A stretch of 37,595 nucleotides of DNA. It comes from Beijerinckiaceae bacterium. Lineage in GTDB: Bacteria; Pseudomonadota; Alphaproteobacteria; Rhizobiales; Beijerinckiaceae. Location of the stretch: assembly GCA_947498445.1 (NCBI GenBank), contig CANMLK010000011.1, positions 1 through 37,595 of the forward strand, in the 5' to 3' direction. Each line of letters begins with the position of its first letter. The stretch's first letter is position 1. Shown here in pieces: positions 18,629 through 28,005 of this stretch. The position numbers were made by a program, and so were the translations under genes. The notes under the pieces were generated by a model. That model worked only from the letters and a program-made list of their open reading frames with translations. It had not been told where the DNA came from and did no database searches.

Positions 18629-18697
18629 TTCCGGGCCTTTGCTACCTCATTCAAATCCCGCCTGGATGGCAAGCAGGCCAGAGGAGGATCGCGTTTC

Positions 18698-21028
18698 ATG
18701 GCAAGCGTCTTCGGGCAAAGCATCGCGCGGCTGGAAGATCCGCCGTTGTTGCGCGGCAAGGGTCGTTTCGTCGACGACATAGCGCTGCCCGGCATGGTCC
18801 ATGTCGCGTTTGTTCGCAGCTCGTTTGCGCACGCTAAAATTCTCTCCATAGATTGCGACGCTGCGCGCGCCTTGCCCGGCGTCATCGCCATTTGGACTGC
18901 AGCGGATATTCTACCCCACGTCACAGAAAACAAGCTGCGCGTGGCGCTGCCCAGCCCCGCCTTCCGGCAAGAACTGGACCGCCCGATCCTCGTTGAGGAT
19001 GAAGTTGTCCATGTCGGCGAGCCCATCGCGATGATTGTTGCATGCGACCGGTATGTCGCAGAAGACGCGGCCTCGATGGTGATGATCGATTACGATCCAT
19101 TGCCTGCCGTGTCTGACTGTGTCGCCGCGCTCGAGCCCGGCGCCCCCACTGCCCACGCGGCCTCGCGGCATAATCTGTGCGCGCAATTTGACTTCAACTA
19201 CGGCGATACGAATGCTGCGTTCGCAAATGCAGCGCACGTGTTCAAGGAAACACTGTCGCAGCATCGCGGCGTCGCGCACAGCCTGGAGGGGCGCGGCGTC
19301 ATCGCCGCCTATGATGAGCTGGACGACAAGATCACCGTCTGGAGCTCCACTCAGACGCCCCATGCGGCAAAGCGTTATCTGCTCGATATTCTACGCCTTG
19401 ATGAAAACCGTTTGCGCGTGGTGACGCCAGACGTTGGCGGCGGCTTTGGCCCCAAGCTCGTTTTTTATCCCGAAGAAGTCGCCATCACGCTGGCCGCGGT
19501 GCTGCTCAAGCGGCCCGTCAAATGGATTGAAGACCGGCGCGAACATTTCGTCTCCACCACGCAAGAGCGCGATCAGATCTGGACGATGGAAATCGCTGTC
19601 GATGGGCAGGGGCGCATCCTTGGCCTGCGCGGCGACCTCGTGCATGATCATGGCGCCTGGACAGCTCGCGGCGTCAATGTCCCTTACGGCTCTGCCGCAG
19701 CGCTGACGCTGGCTTATGTCGTGCCGGCGTTAAAGCTCGACATCAAGCTGGCGCTCACTAACAAGACGCCCGTAACGCCCATTCGCGGTGCAGGCCAGCC
19801 GCAAGCCGTGTTCGTGATGGAGCGTTTGCTAGACAAGGTGGCGCGCGAACTTAATATCGATCGCGCGGAGGTGCGTCGCCGCAATCTCGTGCCAGCTGAC
19901 AAAATGCCCTATGCCACGCCGATGAAAACGCGCGGCGGCATGCAGGTTGTGCTTGATAGCGGCAATTATCCGCGCAGTCAGGCGCAAGCCCTTGAGGCCG
20001 CTGGCTGGGATGATTTTCCCGCCCGTCAGGCGCAAGCGCTCAAAGAGGGCCGCTACATCGGCATCGGCCTTGCAAACTATGTTGAAGGCACGGGGCGTGG
20101 ACCGTTTGAACCGGTGAGCGTACGCGTTGCGGAGAACAGCCGCATTCACGTCGCCACGGGCGCCGCCGCAATGGGCCAGAGCACGAAGACGATGATTGCT
20201 CAGGTCGTGGCCGAACAGCTGGGCGGCGACGTGAACAATCTTGTCATCACCACAGGCGACACAGCGGCCATTGAGCTTGGCATGGGCGGCTTCAACAGCC
20301 GACAGGCCGTGATGGCCGGCGCCTCAGCCCACGCCGCCGCGCTCGCCGTGCGCAAGAAGGCGATGACAGTTGCAAGCGCGATGCTTGATGTCGGCGAGCA
20401 GGCGCTTGAGCTGGAAGGAGATCGTGTGCGCGTGCGCGGCGCTGATGGACGATCGCTGTCGCTGGGCCAAATCTCGCGCGCTGTTGCGGGCCTGCCGGGC
20501 TATTACATGCCGGGCGGCGTCTCGCCGGGCCTTGAGGCGACCGAACGCGTCATCATCAACGACATGACCTACGCCAATGGCGCGGCGGTCGTTGAAGTTG
20601 AGGTCGATATTGCGACCGGGCAGGTGCATATCGTGAACATCACCTTTTCGCATGATTGCGGACGCATCATTCATCCGCAGATCGTTGAAGGACAGGTCAT
20701 CGGCGGGATCATTCACGGCATCGGCAATGCGCTCTTTGAGCAGATGTCGTATGACGAAAACGCACAGCCGCTGTCGATGACGCTGGCTGAATATCTGCTG
20801 GTGACGTCGACCGAGACGCCCGCGCGCATCAAGCTCCTGCATCAGGAATCGCCTACGCCGCTGAATGAACTTGGCGTCAAGGGAGTTGGCGAAACCGGCG
20901 TCATTCCCATGACAGCGGCGATCTCGTCGGCGGTGGACGATGCTCTTTCGCCATTCGGCGCGCGCGTTATTCGCACGCCCATCTTGCCGCACGACATTAT
21001 TGCATTCGTGGAGGGACGCTCCGCGTGA
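18698..21028 (+). CDS. Mo-hydroxylase large (CoxL-like) subunit, without adjacent M/S partners
   Basis: MASVFGQSIARLEDPPLLRGKGRFVDDI...DVGGGFGPKLVFYPEE...NKTPVTPIRGAGQPQAVFVMERLLD...GVKGVGETG; SD gaggagg; start trimmed from 18620. Confidence 0.95.
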   Translation: MASVFGQSIARLEDPPLLRGKGRFVDDIALPGMVHVAFVRSSFAHAKILSIDCDAARALPGVIAIWTAADILPHVTENKLRVALPSPAFRQELDRPILVEDEVVHVGEPIAMIVACDRYVAEDAASMVMIDYDPLPAVSDCVAALEPGAPTAHAASRHNLCAQFDFNYGDTNAAFANAAHVFKETLSQHRGVAHSLEGRGVIAAYDELDDKITVWSSTQTPHAAKRYLLDILRLDENRLRVVTPDVGGGFGPKLVFYPEEVAITLAAVLLKRPVKWIEDRREHFVSTTQERDQIWTMEIAVDGQGRILGLRGDLVHDHGAWTARGVNVPYGSAAALTLAYVVPALKLDIKLALTNKTPVTPIRGAGQPQAVFVMERLLDKVARELNIDRAEVRRRNLVPADKMPYATPMKTRGGMQVVLDSGNYPRSQAQALEAAGWDDFPARQAQALKEGRYIGIGLANYVEGTGRGPFEPVSVRVAENSRIHVATGAAAMGQSTKTMIAQVVAEQLGGDVNNLVITTGDTAAIELGMGGFNSRQAVMAGASAHAAALAVRKKAMTVASAMLDVGEQALELEGDRVRVRGADGRSLSLGQISRAVAGLPGYYMPGGVSPGLEATERVIINDMTYANGAAVVEVEVDIATGQVHIVNITFSHDCGRIIHPQIVEGQVIGGIIHGIGNALFEQMSYDENAQPLSMTLAEYLLVTSTETPARIKLLHQESPTPLNELGVKGVGETGVIPMTAAISSAVDDALSPFGARVIRTPILPHDIIAFVEGRSA

Positions 21029-21056
21029 GCGCCGAAAGTTTGAGAGAAGGCTCCTC

Positions 21057-22103
21057 ATGACGACACGCATCACGATCACCCGACCCGACGACTGGCACCT
21101 TCACGTGCGCGATGGCGCCATGCTCAAGGCTTCGCTGCCATTTACGGCGCGCGTCTTTGGCCGCGCCATTCTCATGCCCAATCTCGTGCCGCCCGTGCTC
21201 ACTGCCGCAGACGGAGCCGCCTATCGCCAGCGCGCAATGGCCGTTTTGCCCACCGACACAAAATTTACGCCGCTAATCACCTGCTATCTCACCGATGATA
21301 CCGATCCCGACGATGTCGAACGTGGCTTCAGGGAGGGTATCTTCACGGCCGTAAAGCTTTATCCCGCCAACGCGACGACGAATTCGGCGGCTGGCGTCGC
21401 TGATTACGCGAAGATAGAGCGTGTGCTGGCGCGCATGGAAAAAATCGGCATGCTGCTGCTGATCCATTGCGAGGAAGTTGATCCCACAGTTGATGTGTTT
21501 GATCGCGAGGCCGTGTTTATCGATCGACGCCTCATTCCCATGGCGAAAAAATTCCCCGGATTAAAAATCGTCTTCGAGCATATCTCATCGAAGATCGGCA
21601 TTGATTATGTCCGCTCCGCCGCGCCGCAAATTGGCGCCAGCGTCACGCCCTATCACATGCAACTCAACCGCACGGATTGGCTCGGATGGGGCAATCGCCC
21701 GTATATGTATTGCATGCCTGTCATTAAGACCGAGCAGGACCGCATCGCCATCCGTCAGGCCGCGACATCGGGCGAAGCCTGCTTTTTTCTGGGCACTGAT
21801 TCTGCGCCGCACCCGGTGGCGCGCAAACTCGGCGTCATTGGTTCCGCAGGCCTGTTCAATTCTCCCGTGTGCATGGAAACCTATGCGCAGATTTTTGATG
21901 AGGACGACAAGCTCGAGAATCTCGAGAAATTCGCCTCTCTCAACGGGCCCAAGCATTACGGACTGCCGCCCAATTCCGATACGATAACACTTGAAAAAAC
22001 CTCATGGACGGCGCCCGAAGAAGTTCTCTTCGATGGGCCCGAAGAGCGCGCGCTGATCTATCGCGGCGGCGAGAAAATTCCGTGGAAAGTGGTGAGCGCG
22101 TGA
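21057..22103 (+). CDS. pyrC: class II (E. coli-type) dihydroorotase homologue / amidohydrolase
   Basis: RPDDWHLHVRDGAMLK, MPNLVPPV, FTAVKLYPANATTNS, LLIHCEE, IVFEHISSK, FFLGTDSAPHPVARK; start trimmed to 21057. Confidence 0.9.
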   Translation: MTTRITITRPDDWHLHVRDGAMLKASLPFTARVFGRAILMPNLVPPVLTAADGAAYRQRAMAVLPTDTKFTPLITCYLTDDTDPDDVERGFREGIFTAVKLYPANATTNSAAGVADYAKIERVLARMEKIGMLLLIHCEEVDPTVDVFDREAVFIDRRLIPMAKKFPGLKIVFEHISSKIGIDYVRSAAPQIGASVTPYHMQLNRTDWLGWGNRPYMYCMPVIKTEQDRIAIRQAATSGEACFFLGTDSAPHPVARKLGVIGSAGLFNSPVCMETYAQIFDEDDKLENLEKFASLNGPKHYGLPPNSDTITLEKTSWTAPEEVLFDGPEERALIYRGGEKIPWKVVSA

Positions 22104-23416
22104 GCGAACCCTTCGACACTGCGCACCTTCAAAAGCTGTCCGTTGTCGAGGCTGCGGACGCCATTGCGCGCGGCCAGATCACATCGCAGCAGCTTGTGCG
22201 CGCGTTGATTGAACGCACTGAGGCGCGCGACGGCGCCGTGCGTGCATGGGCGGCTTTTGATGCGGATCATGCGCTTGCTCAGGCGCGCGCGTGCGACGAG
22301 GGCGCGACGAGCGGGCCAATGCGCGGCGTGCCCGTGGCCGTAAAGGACGTTCTCAACACGTTCGATTATCCCACGCAAATGGGCTCGCCCATTTACGATG
22401 GCTGGCAATCGCGCAACGACGCCGCCTGCGTCGCGATGCTGCGCAACGCGGGCGCCGTCGTGCTGGGCAAGACGATCACCTGCGAATTTGCCGGCACGCA
22501 TCCCAACGTGACGACCAATCCCCTTGACGCGTCGCGCACCCCCGGCGGCTCATCAAGCGGCTCTGCTGCAGCGGTCGCCGACTTCATGGCGCCCATTGCG
22601 CTTGGCACGCAGACGGGTGGTTCAGTGCTGCGGCCTGCGTCGTTCTGTGGCCTGGTAGGGTTCAAGCCGACATTCGGCGGCTACAACCGCGAAGGGATGC
22701 GTTTTGCCGCCGAATGCATCGACACCATCGGCCTGCTTTCACGCACCATCGAAGACGCCGCCTATTGCGATCACGTGCTGCGCGGCGCAATTCCATCCAC
22801 TCTTGCGCCGCTCGAAAAAGCCCCGCGCGTCGGGCTATGCCGCACCTATATGTGGAGCCTCGCGCAGAGCGAAACGCGTGATTGCGTCGCCAAGGTCGTC
22901 GCACAGATCGAGGCGGCTGGCGCGCCCGTCGAAGAATTCGAATTGCCCCCGCACTTTGCCGATCTCACCAAGGCGCGCGCTATCATCAACGATGTCGAGC
23001 GCGCCCGTTCGCTCGCGTGGGAATGGACAGCGCACCGCGACAAGCTCAGCCCCGGCCTCGTGAAAACGATGGCGAGCGGAATTGCCATATCTGACAGGGA
23101 CTATCGCGATGCGCTGCGGCAAGTCGCTTTGGCGCGCCTGGAGATCGATTCCATTTTGCGGCGATACGATGTAGTGGTGGTGCCGGCCGTCAACGGCGAG
23201 GCCCCTGTCGGTCTGCACTACGCGGGAGACCCGTCGTTTCAGGCATTATGGACGCTCCTGCACGTTCCCTCCATCACTTTGCCAGCGCATCGCGGGCCTA
23301 ACGGCATGCCGGTCGGCATCCAGTTTGTTGCGCCTGTGGGGGAAGACTCTATGCTTCTGCGAGCGGCGCTCTGGATGCAGCATGTAGCCGCCATACGCAT
23401 GGAATCTGACGCATGA
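22100..23416 (+). CDS. amidase signature-family amidase
   Basis: VAVKDVLNT (Lys), TPGGSSSGSAAAVADFMAPIALGTQTGGSVLRPASFCGLVGFKPT; GTG start overlaps the pyrC stop (GTGA). Confidence 0.92.
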   Translation: MSEPFDTAHLQKLSVVEAADAIARGQITSQQLVRALIERTEARDGAVRAWAAFDADHALAQARACDEGATSGPMRGVPVAVKDVLNTFDYPTQMGSPIYDGWQSRNDAACVAMLRNAGAVVLGKTITCEFAGTHPNVTTNPLDASRTPGGSSSGSAAAVADFMAPIALGTQTGGSVLRPASFCGLVGFKPTFGGYNREGMRFAAECIDTIGLLSRTIEDAAYCDHVLRGAIPSTLAPLEKAPRVGLCRTYMWSLAQSETRDCVAKVVAQIEAAGAPVEEFELPPHFADLTKARAIINDVERARSLAWEWTAHRDKLSPGLVKTMASGIAISDRDYRDALRQVALARLEIDSILRRYDVVVVPAVNGEAPVGLHYAGDPSFQALWTLLHVPSITLPAHRGPNGMPVGIQFVAPVGEDSMLLRAALWMQHVAAIRMESDA

Positions 23417-25041
23417 AGAATACGACCCTGACGCTGCTCGGCTACAAGCAGGCGCTGGAATTTCGCCGTCAGGGACACTGGGGCGATGACAGTATTTATG
23501 AACATGCTCGCAAGCAGGCCGAGCGTGCGCCAGAGGCTTTCGCTATTCGCGACGCCTCCCGTCGATGGACGTATGCGCACTTGCTCGCGCGCGCCGATGA
23601 GCTTGCCGCCGCCCTGCACGCGCGCGGCGTGCGTGCGGGCGAGCGCGTTGCTATTTGGTTGCCTAGCCGTGTTGAAATCGCCGCCATTATTCTGGCTTGT
23701 TCTCGCAATGGTTATGTGTGCTGCCCGTCACTGCATCGCGACCACACCGTGGGCGATGTCGCGGCGCTATTGACGCGCATGCGCGCCAGTGTGCTTTTTG
23801 CGCAAGGAGGCTATGGCGCCGACGGCAAGCGAAACAACATTTTTGACGCCTGCAAGGGCATCACGTCTTTGCGCGCTGTCTATGATCTCGAAGGCGACGC
23901 CTTGCCGCTGGACGCAGGCTCATGCTCCCGCGCGGATGATCCAGACACGATCGTCTATCTTGCATTCACATCAGGCACGACTGGTGAACCCAAAGGTGTA
24001 ATGCACTCGGACAACACGCTGCTTGCCAACGCGCTCGCCATGTCGAAGGACTGGAGCTTGGGCGCTGATGGCGTGACGTATTCCATGAGCCCGCTCAGTC
24101 ATAATCTGGGTTTTGGCGCTCTGGTGATGACGCTGGCGCGAGGTGGTGAGTTTGTGGTGCATGATCTTGGCCGCGGAGCCAGCCTTGTTGATCGTATCGT
24201 GGAAACAAACGCCAGCTTCGTCATCGGCGTGCCCACGCACGCAATCGACATGCTTGCAGAGCTGCGGCGCCGCAGCATGTCGAGCCTTGGTCGCGTGAAG
24301 GGCTTTCGCATTTCCGGCGCGTCCGTGCCGCCGAGCATCGCAGCCGGTCTGCTTGAACACGGCGTGAAGCCGCAGAGCGGCTTTGGCATGACGGAGGCAG
24401 GCTCGCATCATTACACATTGCCAGAGGATGACGCCGCAACCATCTGCGAAACGTCCGGCCGCGTCTGCGCTTCATATGAGATCAAGATTTTCCAAACTGA
24501 AAATCCCGATCAGGCGGCCGTGCCTGGCGAGGCGGGACAAATTTGCGGACGCGGCGCAAGCTTGATGCTTGGCTACTTTGATGATCAGGGCTCGACGGAA
24601 AGCAGTTTTAACGCTAGCGGCTGGTTCATCACAGGTGATCTGGGCTTGATTGACGATGACAATTGTCTGCGCGTCACGGGCCGCAAAAAGGACATCATCA
24701 TTCGCGGCGGACACAACATCTTTCCTGCGAAGATCGAAGGCCTCACGCTGCGCCACGCGTCCATCATGCGCGCGGCCGCCGTGCCCGTGCCAGATGAACG
24801 GCTGGGCGAGAAGGTTTGTCTCGCAGTGGCTTTTCGCCCTGGGCAGGCGCTGGAAGCTGACGCTGTGCTGGCCCATCTTGATGCAAGTGGGCTGTCGAAG
24901 TTCGACATGCCAGAATATTATCTTGCCATGGAGGATCTCCCGTTAACCGCCAGCGGCAAGATCCTCAAGCGCGAACTTGTGCGCGCCATTGCAGATGGCG
25001 AAGTAACGCCCCAGCCGGTTCGTTTCAAGGAGGGCACGTGA
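23413..25041 (+). CDS. AMP-dependent acyl-CoA synthetase/ligase
   Basis: IVYLAFTSGTTGEPKGVMHSD, GWFITGDLGLIDDDNCLRVTGRKKDIIIRGGHNIFPAKIE, LTASGKILKREL; ATGA overlap with amidase. Confidence 0.95.
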   Translation: MKNTTLTLLGYKQALEFRRQGHWGDDSIYEHARKQAERAPEAFAIRDASRRWTYAHLLARADELAAALHARGVRAGERVAIWLPSRVEIAAIILACSRNGYVCCPSLHRDHTVGDVAALLTRMRASVLFAQGGYGADGKRNNIFDACKGITSLRAVYDLEGDALPLDAGSCSRADDPDTIVYLAFTSGTTGEPKGVMHSDNTLLANALAMSKDWSLGADGVTYSMSPLSHNLGFGALVMTLARGGEFVVHDLGRGASLVDRIVETNASFVIGVPTHAIDMLAELRRRSMSSLGRVKGFRISGASVPPSIAAGLLEHGVKPQSGFGMTEAGSHHYTLPEDDAATICETSGRVCASYEIKIFQTENPDQAAVPGEAGQICGRGASLMLGYFDDQGSTESSFNASGWFITGDLGLIDDDNCLRVTGRKKDIIIRGGHNIFPAKIEGLTLRHASIMRAAAVPVPDERLGEKVCLAVAFRPGQALEADAVLAHLDASGLSKFDMPEYYLAMEDLPLTASGKILKRELVRAIADGEVTPQPVRFKEGT

Positions 25042-25463
25042 TGTCGCAAGCACTCCTTAAGCGTTTGAAAGTGGAGATGGCGCGGGCGCCGTATCACGCT
25101 TTTCTTCAACCCGATCCCGTGAGCGTTGATGAAGCCGCTGGCGAAGTTAGAGTGCTGTTTCGGGCCAAGCCGGAGTTTCGCCGCGCCCACGACAGCGACG
25201 ATTGGCATGGTGGCGTCATCGCGGCTCTGTGCGACATCGCAGCCCATGCAGCTGTGGCGGTGCGCCTGGGCGATTTTGCGCCCACAATTGATCTGCGTAT
25301 TGATTATCTGGCGCCTGCGCGCGGCGATCTTGTCGCCAAGGGCAAACTGCTGCGCCTTGGCCGCTCCATTGGCCGGGCCGATGTTGAGATTACTGATCCA
25401 TCAGGCAAGCTGGTGGCCGTGGGCCGCGCTGTGTTCAGCGCGCTGCTCGCGCAGGCAAAGTGA
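25041..25463 (+). CDS. PaaI-type hotdog thioesterase
   Basis: HGGVIAALCDIAAHAAVAVRLGDFAPTIDLRIDYLAPARGDLVAKGKLLRLGRSIGRADVEI; start may be GTG 25038 or ATG 25041. Confidence 0.85.
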   Translation: MSQALLKRLKVEMARAPYHAFLQPDPVSVDEAAGEVRVLFRAKPEFRRAHDSDDWHGGVIAALCDIAAHAAVAVRLGDFAPTIDLRIDYLAPARGDLVAKGKLLRLGRSIGRADVEITDPSGKLVAVGRAVFSALLAQAK

Positions 25464-25471
25464 GGCACATC

Positions 25472-26470
25472 ATGCGCGCGGTGGTGTTCGATCAGTTTGG
25501 CCCATTTGAAGACGCCCGCGTTGCGGAGGTTGCGCGACCGTCGGCGGGCCCCAATGACGTTGTGGTGGAGGTTCATGCAGCGCCCGTCAATTATGTTGAT
25601 CTTGTCGTCGTTGCAGGAAAATACCAGTTCTCCCCGCCATTGCCTTTCACACCCGGCAAGGGTCCCGCAGGCGTTGTCGTTGAAACGGGCGCGGCTGTCG
25701 CTGACTTCAAGGTTGGCGACCGGGTCCTCGCCATGGCGGAAATCGGCGGCTACGCGGAATATTCGAAAGTCGCCGCGAAAGATTGTTATCGCATTCCTGA
25801 CTCGCTCTCGTTCTCGAAAGCCGGCGCGCTCTCGCTGGCTTATGACACCGCCTATTTTGCGTTGACCGACAGGGGCCGATTGCAAAAGGGCGAAACGCTT
25901 CTTGTGCTGGGCTCTACAGGCGCTGTAGGCCGCGCTTGCATGCAGCTGGGCAAGGCGATGGGCGCGCGCGTGATTGCTGCGATCTCCTCGCCATCGCGTG
26001 CGCAGGCCGCATATGCAGGCGGCGCAGACGGCGTCGTAAATCTCGCGGCGGAAGACCTGCGCGAAAATCTGCGCAAGGAAGTTTCAGACCTGACAGATGG
26101 ACGCGGCGCCGACGTCGTGATCGACATGCTCGGCGGTGATTTGTTCGATGCGGCAATTCGCGCCGTGGCCTGGCGTGGGCGTGTTGTGATCGTGGGCTTC
26201 GCGGCGGGGCGCATTCCCACGCTCAAGGTCAATTACCTCATGTTGAAGAACATGGAGGTGAGCGGCCTGCAGATCAGCGACTACCGCAAGCGTCGCCCGG
26301 ACATGCTGCAGGATTGCTATCGCGACGTGTTTTCAATGTATGAGCGCGGGCTCATCGATCCCGGTCCCGTTGTGGAGATGCCGCTGTCGCAATTTGCGCA
26401 GGCCATGCGCATGGTCGAACAACGCAAGACGCTGGATCGCGTCATCCTCACGCCGAAGGCGCAGGTCTGA
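25472..26470 (+). CDS. NADPH:quinone oxidoreductase-like MDR protein
   Basis: MRAVVFDQFGPFEDARVAEVARPSAGPNDVVVEVHAAPVNYVDLVVVAGKY...LLVLGSTGAVGRACMQLGKAMGARVIAAISS. Confidence 0.9.
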   Translation: MRAVVFDQFGPFEDARVAEVARPSAGPNDVVVEVHAAPVNYVDLVVVAGKYQFSPPLPFTPGKGPAGVVVETGAAVADFKVGDRVLAMAEIGGYAEYSKVAAKDCYRIPDSLSFSKAGALSLAYDTAYFALTDRGRLQKGETLLVLGSTGAVGRACMQLGKAMGARVIAAISSPSRAQAAYAGGADGVVNLAAEDLRENLRKEVSDLTDGRGADVVIDMLGGDLFDAAIRAVAWRGRVVIVGFAAGRIPTLKVNYLMLKNMEVSGLQISDYRKRRPDMLQDCYRDVFSMYERGLIDPGPVVEMPLSQFAQAMRMVEQRKTLDRVILTPKAQV

Positions 26471-26607
26471 TGAAACTGCGCGCTCATCCAGATGCGTCTG
26501 TACGTTTGACACCGCGCAAAGGTGCGCCATACGGTTCTTTGCGGTCTTGCGTACAAGATGGCGTTGTAACGCCTGCGCGGTCCGCCCGGGGGGAAAGGTC
26601 GATTTGA

Positions 26608-28005
26608 ATGGTCTCACTCACGCGACTCTATGATGTTCTTGTCATCGGCGGCGGTAACGCGGCGTTATGCGCTGCGATTACTGCGCGCGAAGCTGGGGCG
26701 TCGGTGCTTCTCATCGAATGGGCGCCAAAGGCGTTTCGCGGCGGCAATACGCGTCATACGCGTAACCTGCGCGCCATGCATTCCGAGCCGACGTCCGTTC
26801 TCACCGAGAGCTATCTCGAGGATGAGTATTGGGACGACCTCAAGCGCGTCACTGGCAATAACACCAACGAAGAGTTGGCGCGCATCACGATCCGCGAGAC
26901 GGAAGGGTCTCTTCCCTGGCTTGAGGAGCGTGGCGTGCGCTTCCAGCCATCGTTGACAGGCACGCTTAATTTGTCGCGCACCAACGCGTTCTTCCTTGGC
27001 GGCGGCAAGTCGCTGGTCAATGCGCTCTTCAATCATGCCGAGCGGATCGGCGTTGAGGTTCTCTACGATACCGAGGCGACGGACCTCATCATCGACGATG
27101 GCTTTGTGCGTGAAGTCAAGATCGTCAACAAGGGTTTCCCCGCAACAGTTCGCGCAAAGGCTGTCGTCGCGTCGAGTGGCGGTTTTCAGGCCAACATTGA
27201 ATGGCTGAAGGAATACTGGGGCGCCCCGGCTGAAAACTTTCTCATCCGCGGCACGCCCTACGCAAAGGGCCGTGTGTTGCGAAGCCTGCTCGATCAGGGC
27301 GTGCATCAAATTGGCGATCCCACGCAGTGTCACGCGATTGGCATCGACGCGCGCGCGCCAAAGTTTGACGGCGGAATCGCATCACGACTCGACTCCGTAC
27401 CGTTCTCGGTCATGCTCAACCAGAACGGTGATCGCTTCTACGACGAGGGCGAAGATGTATGGCCCAAACGCTACGCGATCTGGGGTCGCCTCATTGCGCA
27501 ACAACCTGACCAGATCGGTTATTCAATCGTCGACTCAAAAGCTGAGAAGCTGTTCATGCCGTCGGTCTTCCCCGCCTACCGGGCAGACTCGATCAGAGAA
27601 CTCGCAAGTCTGCTGGGGCTTGATCCGGACAAGGTTGAAAAGACCATCAGCGAGTACAACGCGGCCGTGCAACCCGGCGTCTTCGATTCATCAAAACTTG
27701 ATGGCTGCACCACCACCGGGATAACGCCGCCCAAGACAAACTGGGCGCAGAAAATCGACACCGCGCCTTTCCTTGCTTATCCGCTGCGGCCGGGCATCAC
27801 CTTCACCTATCTTGGCGTGAAGGTGGATGACCGCGCGCGGGTGTTAATGGCCAACAATGAGCCCACAGCGAACCTCTATGCATCGGGCGAGATCATGGCC
27901 GGTAATATTTTGAGTAAGGGTTATCTGGCGGGCTTTGGCATGTCGATCGGAACGGTTTTCGGTCGCATCGCAGGACGGGAGGCAGCACGAAGTGTCCTCA
28001 ATTAA
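26608..28005 (+). CDS. tcuA: FAD-dependent fumarate-reductase-type flavoprotein, TcuA-like (tricarballylate dehydrogenase family)
   Basis: YDVLVIGGGNAALCAAITAREAGASVLLIEWAPKAFRGGNTRHTRNLRAMH...ILSKGYLAGFGMSIGTVFGRIAGREAA. Confidence 0.88.
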   Translation: MVSLTRLYDVLVIGGGNAALCAAITAREAGASVLLIEWAPKAFRGGNTRHTRNLRAMHSEPTSVLTESYLEDEYWDDLKRVTGNNTNEELARITIRETEGSLPWLEERGVRFQPSLTGTLNLSRTNAFFLGGGKSLVNALFNHAERIGVEVLYDTEATDLIIDDGFVREVKIVNKGFPATVRAKAVVASSGGFQANIEWLKEYWGAPAENFLIRGTPYAKGRVLRSLLDQGVHQIGDPTQCHAIGIDARAPKFDGGIASRLDSVPFSVMLNQNGDRFYDEGEDVWPKRYAIWGRLIAQQPDQIGYSIVDSKAEKLFMPSVFPAYRADSIRELASLLGLDPDKVEKTISEYNAAVQPGVFDSSKLDGCTTTGITPPKTNWAQKIDTAPFLAYPLRPGITFTYLGVKVDDRARVLMANNEPTANLYASGEIMAGNILSKGYLAGFGMSIGTVFGRIAGREAARSVLN

